Source of the DNA: an uncultured Lachnospiraceae bacterium
GTDB lineage: Bacteria > Bacillota > Clostridia > Lachnospirales > Lachnospiraceae
DNA: 64,000 nucleotides
Assembly (NCBI GenBank): GCA_910585005.1
Contig: CAJUCN010000001.1
Location: forward strand, 248,001 to 312,000
Direction of reading: 5' to 3'
A program made the translations under genes and the position numbers. Below are positions 27,812 to 36,401 of this stretch, piece by piece. How positions within the stretch are numbered: position 1 is the stretch's first letter; each line of letters starts with the position of its first letter. The notes under the pieces are model-generated. The model worked only from the letters and a program-made list of their open reading frames with translations. It made no database searches and was not told where the DNA came from.

Positions 27812-28717
27812 CTATACCAGTTCCCCATTGGGAGAAATCCTTATCATCTCCCGGGTGTAAATATCCTTATAAATCTGCTTATTATGCCACTTTGAAGGAG
27901 CAATCACCTTTTTTCCTTCCTCTTTCGCAAGCCACGCCCCCCACCAGCTAAAACTGGAATTTGCTATAATATGATGCTGGCACCGGCTCATCAAGAACAG
28001 ATCCAGATAGCCTGTAGACTCATCCGTCCCATCCATTACCTCATAACACAGTCCCTGTCCGTATTCCTCCCTAAGCCATGTTCTTACCCACTTAGGATCA
28101 TTGCTGAAAAAGAAAAAAACAGCTTGCGGGTACCACTCTCGGATAAGGCTAACCGCCTTCCGGTAATAATCCTGTGTGCAAATCTGCCCATAAGCTTCCT
28201 CGTTTTCCAAATAATCCCCCCGGCGGACATGAACGGAGACGGCCAGGGAATGGCCGATCTTTTCCTGACAGCCTTTCACCTTTTCCAAAAGATCCTTAGG
28301 AAGCCCTTCCCATATCCTGTCCGAAAAGCAAAAAGCCTTCCTTACCTGTTCCCTAATTTCCTGAAAATACTTCTCACTCTGAAAATATCCGGTCAGATAG
28401 GCCGGATCCCTAAGAAGCGCCTGCTCATCAAAATTGCAGTCCTGCTCTTCATATTCCAGGGACTTCCTTCCAAAGAGTTTTCTTTTGACACGATGTGAAA
28501 ACTTCATAGAACCATCTGTCAGTGCGGCAATATCTTCCTCCGTTGCTTTGGGATAAGTAAGTCCAAAGCACCACAACATGACCGGCCTGGATGAGGCGGA
28601 TCCATACTGCGTCCTGTCGTCCATCTTCACTTCCCGCCCTAAAGACTTTAATTTTAAAAACAGGGCATATTGGAACATTTGGTTCCCCAGCCCCCCTGTC
28701 ATCCTGATAATATCCAT
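27812..28717 (-). CDS. GT11 alpha-1,2-fucosyltransferase family protein
   Basis: 301 aa. MDIIRMTGGLGNQMFQYALF (GGLGNQ at 8-13), canonical HVRRGDY at 163-169 and ANSSFSWWGAWL are all intact, so it should be an active GT11 enzyme transferring fucose from GDP-fucose. It begins with a TAATG overlap on the stop of a close paralog (28717-29673), and both share similar N-terminal halves, including FQSEKYF, indicating tandem duplication. GDP-fucose synthesis must come from elsewhere in the genome. Confidence 0.92.
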   Translation of the reverse strand: MDIIRMTGGLGNQMFQYALFLKLKSLGREVKMDDRTQYGSASSRPVMLWCFGLTYPKATEEDIAALTDGSMKFSHRVKRKLFGRKSLEYEEQDCNFDEQALLRDPAYLTGYFQSEKYFQEIREQVRKAFCFSDRIWEGLPKDLLEKVKGCQEKIGHSLAVSVHVRRGDYLENEEAYGQICTQDYYRKAVSLIREWYPQAVFFFFSNDPKWVRTWLREEYGQGLCYEVMDGTDESTGYLDLFLMSRCQHHIIANSSFSWWGAWLAKEEGKKVIAPSKWHNKQIYKDIYTREMIRISPNGELV

Positions 28718-29673
28718 TATTTGATCGTCCGCTCCACTCTTCCTTTTTCATTGACCAGCGTCATTCCTGCCGTATAAATGTCATCACACTCCCCGCCGTT
28801 TACCCATCTGCTTGGAGCGCAGATCAGTTTCCCCGGATTGGCATTGATCCATGCCGCCCACCAGCTAAAGCTGGAATTGCTGATAATATTATGCTTACAC
28901 CGGCTCATCAGAAACAAATCCAGATAACCGGTATGTTCACTGTTCGCCTCTACCAGCACAAAACGATGTTCCAGGTTTCTGATATCCTCCCTGGTCATCC
29001 CCTCTTCGATCTGGCTTTTCATCAGGGCAATCACCCATCCCTTTACCCATTTTGGCTCATTGCTGAAAATGAAAAACACGGCATCCGGATATTTGTCCTG
29101 CATGTAACGCACTGCACCATCATAATATTTTTCTGTACAGATCCCGTCATACAGCTCCTCATTATTCCTGGAGTCTCCCCGGTACATATGCAGCGCCACC
29201 GCCTGGCACCCTTCAATCCGGTCAAGGCATGTCTTCGTTGTAAGGTACAGCTTTTGAGGCAGATGCATTTCCTCAAGTTCCGGGAACTGGTAAGTGCTCC
29301 TTACCTCCTCCTTAATATCTTCAAAATACTTTTCACTTTGGAAAGCCCCTTTTAAATACATGGAATCGAAGCTTAGGACCTTCGGGTCAAAACATCCCTG
29401 CTCCTCATAGCAGATGGCCCTCCTGCCAAAAATTTGCCTGCGGATCCTCTTTTTCAGTTCCATGGACTGATCAGTAAAGACTGTAATCTCATCCCAGGCC
29501 GCCCTTGGGTAATCAATACCAAAGATGGCTAACATGATAGGCCTTACTCGTTCTCCCCGGTATTCATTGATATCATCAAACTTCACTTCTTTTCCCATAG
29601 AACGAAGCTTTAAATATAATGCATAATGGAACATCTGGTTGCCAAGCCCTCCCGACATCCTGATAATATTCAT
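28717..29673 (-). CDS. GT11 family protein with altered HxRRGD motif
   Basis: 318 aa, closely similar to the next gene (27812-28717): GGLGNQ at 8-13, FQSEKYF and SNSSFSWWAAWI are shared. The donor-binding motif reads HMYRGDS (162-168), so the first arginine of HxRRGDY is replaced by tyrosine and the final tyrosine by serine. About 20 residues are inserted later (around 210-235). The two genes form a duplicated pair in which this copy may have changed donor or activity. It overlaps the SGNH-protein gene by ATGA. Confidence 0.88.
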   Translation of the reverse strand: MNIIRMSGGLGNQMFHYALYLKLRSMGKEVKFDDINEYRGERVRPIMLAIFGIDYPRAAWDEITVFTDQSMELKKRIRRQIFGRRAICYEEQGCFDPKVLSFDSMYLKGAFQSEKYFEDIKEEVRSTYQFPELEEMHLPQKLYLTTKTCLDRIEGCQAVALHMYRGDSRNNEELYDGICTEKYYDGAVRYMQDKYPDAVFFIFSNEPKWVKGWVIALMKSQIEEGMTREDIRNLEHRFVLVEANSEHTGYLDLFLMSRCKHNIISNSSFSWWAAWINANPGKLICAPSRWVNGGECDDIYTAGMTLVNEKGRVERTIK

Positions 29674-30749
29674 TCCCTCACCTCCAGTCCACGATAAATG
29701 CTTTCGTAGTCATAATTGCCGTAAAAATCCCTTTCTTTTTCCAACAGTTCCAGATAATTATCTTCCCTGACCCGTCCGGTATCTTCCCTAATCCATGTAA
29801 GGATCATGGAATTGACCTGGCTGCTGTAATGTCCGTCATCATTGTAATAATCGGTATCACAGACCACCTCATGCTGTCCAAAAAAATTATACAGCTTTAC
29901 ATTCGGACACTTCAGCAGCATTTCCGTAGCCGTCCTTTCCGCCTCCGTCTGGCGGAACATTGTTCCCATCAGGTTTAGGGCATCCCAGTAGCAAATGCTG
30001 TAAGGAGTATAAAAAAGGAGAAACTCTGTATCCGGGTACTTATTGACCAGATCTACTATGTTTTTTTGAACCGTTTCTGTCACGATCCGGCGCTCCTCTT
30101 CCCCAAAATCCTGATCCCCGGCTGGGCGTACATTTTCCCTGTCATAAGAAAGCATGATATGTGCAAGGCCCGTCTCATTTTTCCAGGAGGAATATTCATC
30201 CATCGTCGTCCCCTTCTCCCCGAAAAGGCTCATTGTCAGGACGGGAAGCATCCCGTGATACAAGATGGATTTGTTAAACACATATGCCACATCATTAAAA
30301 GGATTGTCGTCATAGAGATAATCCGGGTAATCCTCATATTTTTGCCAGTCATATTCCCGCAGCAGGCCATTATAATCCACTGCCCACAACACGGTTTCCA
30401 CCTGTTTGTTCCTGCTTAACGCCCGATCCAGGTTTTGGGACAATTCCTGGTAACCCGCCCCGGAAAAAGGCGCTTTCACCGCCTTGGTCCCAAAGAGGGC
30501 ATCCATCTCGCTGGGGTGAAAGTTCTGTGCCATAGACGTCCCTGTGATCACCGCATCATAATCAAAATGACGTAAGATGCCGTCATTGATATACCTTTCC
30601 TCATTCAACCGGTAAGAAAAGAAAGGGAAAGGGCCATGATAATGAAAATACGGATCCACAAATACCATTGCCGAAGCCACCAGCAAAAGCATTGCAGCCA
30701 GCGCAGCTATGCAGTTTCTAAACCATTTTTTTGCCTCTTGCTGTTCCAT
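29670..30749 (-). CDS. SGNH/AlgJ-like protein, partner of MBOAT acylase
   Basis: 359 aa with one N-terminal helix (about 10-32) and an extracytoplasmic body. ITGTSMAQNF places Ser72 as the SGNH-type nucleophile, and DDGHYS (304-309) gives the DxxH-like pair near the C-terminus. Proteins of this kind (AlgJ/AlgX, DltD) work with an MBOAT protein to transfer acyl groups to exported polymers. It directly follows an MBOAT gene (30795-32285, 45-nt gap), supporting that pairing. The gap shows only a weak 5-bp inverted repeat. Acetyl is the likely group; this is inferred. Confidence 0.78.
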   Translation of the reverse strand: MEQQEAKKWFRNCIAALAAMLLLVASAMVFVDPYFHYHGPFPFFSYRLNEERYINDGILRHFDYDAVITGTSMAQNFHPSEMDALFGTKAVKAPFSGAGYQELSQNLDRALSRNKQVETVLWAVDYNGLLREYDWQKYEDYPDYLYDDNPFNDVAYVFNKSILYHGMLPVLTMSLFGEKGTTMDEYSSWKNETGLAHIMLSYDRENVRPAGDQDFGEEERRIVTETVQKNIVDLVNKYPDTEFLLFYTPYSICYWDALNLMGTMFRQTEAERTATEMLLKCPNVKLYNFFGQHEVVCDTDYYNDDGHYSSQVNSMILTWIREDTGRVREDNYLELLEKERDFYGNYDYESIYRGLEVRE

Positions 30750-30794
30750 TTGTTTTCTGCCCCAGGCAAAGTTACCTGCCTAAGGAATTTCCTC

Positions 30795-32285
30795 CTAAAA
30801 ATTAAAATAAATAAATTCACTGATCTGGGCCAATGACAGGATACTCCAGACCATAAGCCCTGCCACCACTGTCATTTTCCACTTTGTAAGTTTCATTGCC
30901 TCCACTTTCTCCTTGGTATTCCTCATGGTAAGGCATGCCACAAACAAAAGAAAGACAAACGCCACCGGCAAAAACCACGGAAAACGGTCCATCAGGCCCC
31001 TCATCCCCACCCGGTAAAGGATGCTGACTTCAACCAATTCCTGAAAACTGTCTGTAATCGGCCCATAGATCCCGCCTCCTCCGCCTAAAAACAGCCGTTC
31101 CCAAAGCTGCCTGGCCTGAAGAATGGAATCTGCACGGAAAATACTCCATGCAAACGTAACAATCCCAAAAGTTACAAGCTGCTTAAAGAGCCTTGGCCCT
31201 TTCCATTCTTTTACCCCCACAGCTCTCTCAAACACTTTCACCGCTCCATGAAGCGCCCCCCACAAGACAAACGTCCAATTGGCGCCATGCCAAAGCCCGC
31301 TTAACAAAAACACGATCATGATGTTAAGATAGGTTCTAAATGTCCCCTTCCTGCTTCCTCCAAGGGGAATATAAAGATACCTGGTAAAAAATTCTGTCAG
31401 CGTCATATGCCAGCGTTCCCAAAAATCGGAAACTGATTCTGCCTTATATGGGGAATCAAAATTGATAGGCAGTTTGATATCCAGCATATAGCCTATTCCA
31501 TACGCCATATCGCAGTATCCGCCAAAATCAAAATAAATCTGCAAAGAATAACCTACCATAACCAAAAGGGTGCTTGTCCCATTAAGCGCTTCTATATTAC
31601 AATATCCGATATTTACCATTTTAGCTAATGTGTCTGCAATCAAAACCTTTTTGCCAAGGCCTAGGGCAAAGGCATAAATTCCCCTGCATAGATTTCCGTA
31701 GTCCGCTTTTTTATTAGCCCGGCTTCTAAATCCGCAAACCACTTCCCTATGAGAAGCAATAGGGCCTTGGATCAGCTTAGGAAAGAACGCCACAAATGCT
31801 CCGTACTCTGCAAAAGAAAAGCCTTCCCTTTTCCCTTCCATAGAATCCCCGCCAAACCGGATTCCTTTATAACCGTCTGCAAGACATGCGATCTGGGAAA
31901 ACGTATAAAAGCTCATTCCCAGGGGCATAGCAATGTCTGTAAGCGGAATGTCGCCAGGTATCAGTAAATTTACATTCTCCAAAAAGAAATCCAGATATTT
32001 AAATAGGAAAAGAAGCAACAGATTTATGCAGACCCCAAAAACAAAGATCTTCTTTTTCTTCTCCTTTGCCCCATGTTCCATCCGTCTAAGCAGCAAAAAA
32101 TTCACCAAAATGCTGCCAAGCAAAACTGCCAGATGATAGATCCCCTGATATCCCACAAAGCAAAAACTGGCAAGGAGTAAAAACCCTCTCACCAGAGAGC
32201 CGCTCCTGACACTGCTCAGTGCATAATAACAGATTAGTACAAGGGGAAGGAACAAAAATATGAAAATATAGGAATTAAATAACAT
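30795..32285 (-). CDS. MBOAT-family O-acyltransferase (AlgI/DltB/PatA-like)
   Basis: 496 aa with about ten to twelve membrane helices. The conserved histidine lies in SGLWHGANWTFVLWG (His333), preceded by DFWERWHMTL and YLYIPLGGSRKG, the standard AlgI landmarks. These enzymes pass an acyl group from the cytoplasm to an outside carrier or polysaccharide. GGAG is eight nt before the ATG. With the SGNH protein downstream it probably forms an O-acylation system acting on the assembled glycan outside the membrane. Confidence 0.93.
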   Translation of the reverse strand: MLFNSYIFIFLFLPLVLICYYALSSVRSGSLVRGFLLLASFCFVGYQGIYHLAVLLGSILVNFLLLRRMEHGAKEKKKKIFVFGVCINLLLLFLFKYLDFFLENVNLLIPGDIPLTDIAMPLGMSFYTFSQIACLADGYKGIRFGGDSMEGKREGFSFAEYGAFVAFFPKLIQGPIASHREVVCGFRSRANKKADYGNLCRGIYAFALGLGKKVLIADTLAKMVNIGYCNIEALNGTSTLLVMVGYSLQIYFDFGGYCDMAYGIGYMLDIKLPINFDSPYKAESVSDFWERWHMTLTEFFTRYLYIPLGGSRKGTFRTYLNIMIVFLLSGLWHGANWTFVLWGALHGAVKVFERAVGVKEWKGPRLFKQLVTFGIVTFAWSIFRADSILQARQLWERLFLGGGGGIYGPITDSFQELVEVSILYRVGMRGLMDRFPWFLPVAFVFLLFVACLTMRNTKEKVEAMKLTKWKMTVVAGLMVWSILSLAQISEFIYFNF

Positions 32286-32297
32286 CGTTTCTACTCC

Positions 32298-34169
32298 TTA
32301 CCCACACAGCCACTGCTGGAACATGAGAATATACCAGATCTGCGGCCGCCATACTTTTTTCTCTTTGAAATCTTCCCATATCTTCCAGACCACCTCCGGA
32401 TCCAAAAAACCTTGCTCCTTTACCATACACGGATCCATCAACCCCTCTGCCCAGGATCTAAGCGCCTTCTCCTCCATCCACTTCCAAAGGGGAATGGAAA
32501 ATCCTTTTTTGGGGCGGTCCATCATTTCCTTTGGAACATACCGGTAAAGTACGTCCCGAAGAACCTGCTTTCCTGTTCCATCCTGTATCTTATATTCTAT
32601 GGGAAGGCTCCATGCGAACTCCACTACATCCTGGTCAAGCATAGGCACCCTTGTCTCTAAAGAATTCGCCATGGCCATCCGGTCCACCTTTACCAGGATA
32701 TCATCAGGATGGTACATCAGCATATCCATCAACATCACATTATGATTTGTTTCCTTCAAAAAACCTTCTTCATATTCACTGTGAGGATAAGGGCATGTGC
32801 CATGATAGAAACTGATCTTCTCTGCCAGGGGCTGCTCCGCCTTTGGCATAAGCCCATAAAGGCCTGCAGGACCCCTCACGCCCAAATAGTTACTCTTTAT
32901 TTCATAAACCTCCCGTTTACTCAGTGGGCTTTTGAGAAGCAGCCTGCTTACAGGCTTTCTGATTCCATATGGAATTCCCTTCATTTTACCCCAGATCCTG
33001 TCAACAGACTGGTAGGACCGGTAGCCGCAAAACAATTCATCCCCGCCATCACCGGAGAGGGATACGGTCACATGCTCTCTGGTCATCTTACTGACAAGAT
33101 AGGTAGGGATCTGGGAGGAGTCGCCGAAAGGCTCCCCAAACATTCCTGAAAGTTTGGGAATCACCTCCATGGCATCCTTACTGGAAATAGAAAGCTCCGT
33201 ATGCTCTGTACCCAGAAGCCGGGCTATCTCCTTTGCATAAACAGCTTCATTTTCTTTCTCATCCTTCATTCCAATGGTAAAACTTTTTACCCTGCCCGGA
33301 TGAAGCGACTGCATCAAAGCCACTACCGTGCTACTGTCAATGCCTGCCGACAAAAAAGCGCCTACCGGAACATCCGCCTCCATCTGCCCTGAAATGGACC
33401 GCTTCAATAACCTTTCCAGCTCATCCGCCGCCTCCCTGCGGCTTCCCCTAAATAAATTCTGCTGTCCCCGTCTGGCTGCATCTTTCATACTCCAATAGGG
33501 ACAGATCTCCCAGGTATCATAGGGGGCAGAGATCTTTAAAATACAGCCTGGCTGCAATTTCCATATCTTTTCGTAAATAGAGTAGGGCGCCGGAATGTAA
33601 CCGTGGAGAAAGTACAGGTCTAAGACTTCCCTGTTGACCGGGTTTGAAAACCCGTCCAAAGCGGAAACACACCCCACCTCAGAAGCAAACACAAAGCTTC
33701 CGTTTACCATCCCATAATAAAGCGGCTTCTCACCTACCCGGTCTCTTAAGAGATACACCGTCCTTTCCTCTTTATCATATAGGGCAATGGCAAACATCCC
33801 CTTGCACATTCCTATGGCCTCCCTCACCCCATAAGCCTCAAAAGCTTCCAAAAGCACTTCCGTATCCGAAGTCCCACGAAAGCGTATCACCTTTTTTTCC
33901 GCAAGCAGTTTTTCTGCAATTTCCTTATAATTGTAGATTTCCCCATTGTACGTTATAACGAATCTCCCACTATGGGAAACCATAGGCTGAGAACCCTTCT
34001 CAGACAGGTCTAAAATAGAAAGACGCCTGTGACCGAATCCCACCAGTCCATCTTCAGAAAAATAAGAACCTTCTCCATCCGGACCCCGGTGACTCATTTT
34101 CATCTTCATTTTCTCTAAATTTTCGACCTTATCTCCTGCAAAATTACAAAATCCTGCAATCCCACACAT
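32298..34169 (-). CDS. asnB: AsnB-type glutamine amidotransferase/synthetase
   Basis: 623 aa. Cys2 follows the initiator Met (MCGIAGF), giving the class II glutaminase nucleophile; RGPDGEG, YNGEIYN and SGDGGDE are present. The synthetase domain has LSAGIDSS at the pyrophosphate loop. AsnB-like enzymes in polysaccharide loci (for example WbpS of P. aeruginosa O6) are linked to amidation of uronic acids, and a UDP-GalNAcA pathway is encoded at 42771-45063. Asparagine synthesis is an alternative, but two copies in a glycan operon favour sugar amidation. AGGAG precedes the start by seven nt. Confidence 0.9.
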   Translation of the reverse strand: MCGIAGFCNFAGDKVENLEKMKMKMSHRGPDGEGSYFSEDGLVGFGHRRLSILDLSEKGSQPMVSHSGRFVITYNGEIYNYKEIAEKLLAEKKVIRFRGTSDTEVLLEAFEAYGVREAIGMCKGMFAIALYDKEERTVYLLRDRVGEKPLYYGMVNGSFVFASEVGCVSALDGFSNPVNREVLDLYFLHGYIPAPYSIYEKIWKLQPGCILKISAPYDTWEICPYWSMKDAARRGQQNLFRGSRREAADELERLLKRSISGQMEADVPVGAFLSAGIDSSTVVALMQSLHPGRVKSFTIGMKDEKENEAVYAKEIARLLGTEHTELSISSKDAMEVIPKLSGMFGEPFGDSSQIPTYLVSKMTREHVTVSLSGDGGDELFCGYRSYQSVDRIWGKMKGIPYGIRKPVSRLLLKSPLSKREVYEIKSNYLGVRGPAGLYGLMPKAEQPLAEKISFYHGTCPYPHSEYEEGFLKETNHNVMLMDMLMYHPDDILVKVDRMAMANSLETRVPMLDQDVVEFAWSLPIEYKIQDGTGKQVLRDVLYRYVPKEMMDRPKKGFSIPLWKWMEEKALRSWAEGLMDPCMVKEQGFLDPEVVWKIWEDFKEKKVWRPQIWYILMFQQWLCG

Positions 34170-34179
34170 TTTTCTTCTC

Positions 34180-35283
34180 CTATCTATGCGAAAAAGCCAG
34201 TAAATTCAAGTATTTTTCCCACTCCAAAAGGGTCTTTGAAGGAGAATATATTTCACATGTTTTCTTTGCTTTTTCACCCATCAAATCTGCTATTTGCAAG
34301 TTATTTAAGACATATTGCAAGTTTTCCTTCATTTCATTTACATCCCCAACCTTTGTCAATAACCCATTTACTCCCGGGTCAATCAGCTCTTTTGGCCCCC
34401 CGCATGGACAGTCTGTAGAGATCACGGTAAGCCCCATGACCATTGCCTCGATCAGAGCGTTGGGCATTCCTTCTTTGTTGGAAGATAATACAAAAACACG
34501 CGTTTTGTAAATAGCGTCCGCCACATTTTCTATGTTGCCCGGAAATAAGATCTTCTCTTCCATCCCAAGGGATTTTACTCTTTCGATCAGTTCCCTGCGC
34601 TTTTGTCCATCTCCATATATAATCAGTTTATATTCAGGAAACTCCGCCGAAATCCCTGCAAAAGCATCCACAAGCATCTGGTGGTTTTTGTTTTCATCCA
34701 CCCTGCCCACCGTAACGATGACCTTCTCCCTCTCCCCCTGGTAGCGTTCCCTGAAGAACTGAGGGTTGATGGGATTTTTTAAGATTACAGCTTTTTTTCT
34801 AATCCCCTTGGGAAAAAAGGCAAAGCTTTCTTTGGTCTGAAGCACTACCCCTGCTGCAAGCCGAAATAGGGTTTTAGCTAAAAATTTTAACAGCCCATTC
34901 CCATATTCCCGTTTCGGATCGCTCCGCACGGAAACCACCACAGGAATGCCGTACCCAAAGGAAGTCATAAGAGCCATAAGATTATTTTTGCCAATAAAAG
35001 ATAAGATCACATCCGGCCGGTACTCCTTCCATATCCGTCTTAGTTTCTTAAACCTGACGCAAAAGTTCCCAATTCTCCCTTTCCCCAGTTGGTTGCCTGC
35101 AGGTTCAGATATTACCCGGCAGATTCTTTCAGAAACCTGGTATTCATCCTCCCGTTTGTGGGTAGTTACCAAGACCACCCGGTAACCGCGGCTATACAGA
35201 TAGTCCGCCAGATTTGCAATCACCCGCTCTGCGCCTCCCTTTTGAAGGCTGCTAATGTATAAAGCAATCGTTTTTTCAGGCAT
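34180..35283 (-). CDS. GT4-family glycosyltransferase
   Basis: 367 aa: LQKGGAERVIANLADYL, VIVTVGRVDENKNH, the EGMPNALIEAMVMG (EX7E) region and STDCPCGGPKEL. This is the same GT4 subgroup as 35276-36376 and 5697-6761. It overlaps its upstream paralog by 8 nt, with GGAGG nine nt before the ATG. The two GT4 genes lie between two AsnB genes, an order (AsnB-GT4-GT4-AsnB) that suggests duplication of an amidotransferase plus transferase pair. Donor unknown; an amino sugar or its uronate is plausible by family resemblance only. Confidence 0.9.
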   Translation of the reverse strand: MPEKTIALYISSLQKGGAERVIANLADYLYSRGYRVVLVTTHKREDEYQVSERICRVISEPAGNQLGKGRIGNFCVRFKKLRRIWKEYRPDVILSFIGKNNLMALMTSFGYGIPVVVSVRSDPKREYGNGLLKFLAKTLFRLAAGVVLQTKESFAFFPKGIRKKAVILKNPINPQFFRERYQGEREKVIVTVGRVDENKNHQMLVDAFAGISAEFPEYKLIIYGDGQKRRELIERVKSLGMEEKILFPGNIENVADAIYKTRVFVLSSNKEGMPNALIEAMVMGLTVISTDCPCGGPKELIDPGVNGLLTKVGDVNEMKENLQYVLNNLQIADLMGEKAKKTCEIYSPSKTLLEWEKYLNLLAFSHR

Positions 35284-36376
35284 TGGTCAGTTCCTCCACA
35301 AAATCCTTCCACTCTCTATAGATTCCATCCGGGGAAACCTTTTCTTTTACTTTCTCCCCGTTCTTTCCCATCTGTTCTGCAAGCCCTGGATTCATAAGGA
35401 GTTTTTTTATTGCCTCCGAAAGCCTCCTGGCATCCCCAACAGGGACAAGAATGCCGGAAATGCCATCCTCAATTAATTCTCCGGGACCTCCGCTGGGGCA
35501 GTCCGTGGAAATCACTGGTATCCCCAGCGCCATCGCCTCCATCAACGCATTGGGCAGCCCTTCATAATCTGAAGAAAGCACAAAAAGCGCTGCATCCCTT
35601 AACTCCTGTTCTAAATGGCTGCTCTGCCCCATAAACCTGACATGATGTTGAAGATCGTTTTGACGGATATAGCCCAAAAGAGATTCTTTTATCCCAGCGT
35701 CGCTCTCCTCTCCATAGATCCTTAACTCATACTCCGGCAGTTCCTTTACAATAAGCCGGAATGCCTGAAGCAATAAAAGCTGGTTTTTTTGAACCGAAAG
35801 CCGTCCTACACTGGCAACATACTTTGCCCTTTTTCTCCTGTCGGAAGAAAGTCCCAGATACTGATCATCCAAAGGATTCCAGATCACCCTTGATTTCCCT
35901 TTCAGCCTTTCACCAAAACAATCCCTTGCCTCCCTTGTCTGGAAAACACATCCTGCCGCCTTTTTTTCCATTTGACGCATCCCCCGTTTATAGGGGAAGT
36001 AATCTACCCTGGGATCATTCCTGACAGAGGTCAGCAGTGGCGTTTTCATCCCTATCATACTATATGCACACCGGAAATTTGCCTTATTGCAAAAAGAGAT
36101 CACCAAATCCGGCTTTTCCTTATGGATCACCATCCCCAGACCTGCAAACCGGCTTACTGCTAAGGCGATCCTCCCTGTATGTTCCTTCCCATCACCCAGG
36201 TTGATTCTTCTTACCTCCCTGGCAAGTTCGTATTCTTCCTGTGCACGCCACAAGGTTACAACCACCACCTCATACCCATCTTTTGCAAAGCGCCCGGTCA
36301 GCACACTGACCACCCTTTCCGCTCCGCCTTTCCCCATGCTGTTAATATGAAAAAGCAGCTTTTTTCTTTTTTTCAT
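35276..36376 (-). CDS. GT4-family glycosyltransferase
   Basis: 366 aa: INSMGKGGAERVVSVL, YVASVGRLSVQKNQ, the EGLPNALMEAMALG (EX7E) region and STDCPSGGPGEL. Closest in-window relative is the next gene. It starts 25 nt after the longer AsnB gene, with GAGG near the ATG. Soluble GT-B enzyme expected to work on a lipid-linked acceptor at the inner face of the membrane. The exact reaction cannot be named. Confidence 0.9.
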   Translation of the reverse strand: MKKRKKLLFHINSMGKGGAERVVSVLTGRFAKDGYEVVVVTLWRAQEEYELAREVRRINLGDGKEHTGRIALAVSRFAGLGMVIHKEKPDLVISFCNKANFRCAYSMIGMKTPLLTSVRNDPRVDYFPYKRGMRQMEKKAAGCVFQTREARDCFGERLKGKSRVIWNPLDDQYLGLSSDRRKRAKYVASVGRLSVQKNQLLLLQAFRLIVKELPEYELRIYGEESDAGIKESLLGYIRQNDLQHHVRFMGQSSHLEQELRDAALFVLSSDYEGLPNALMEAMALGIPVISTDCPSGGPGELIEDGISGILVPVGDARRLSEAIKKLLMNPGLAEQMGKNGEKVKEKVSPDGIYREWKDFVEELTNA

Positions 36377-36401
36377 CAGCCTCTTCCCCTATGTGCCTTC
36401 A

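Noticed and set aside
30750..30794. Inverted repeat (AGGCA/TGCCT) between MBOAT and SGNH genes as terminator
   Set aside because: Stem is only 5 bp and no T-run follows; the two genes are a functional pair and likely co-transcribed.
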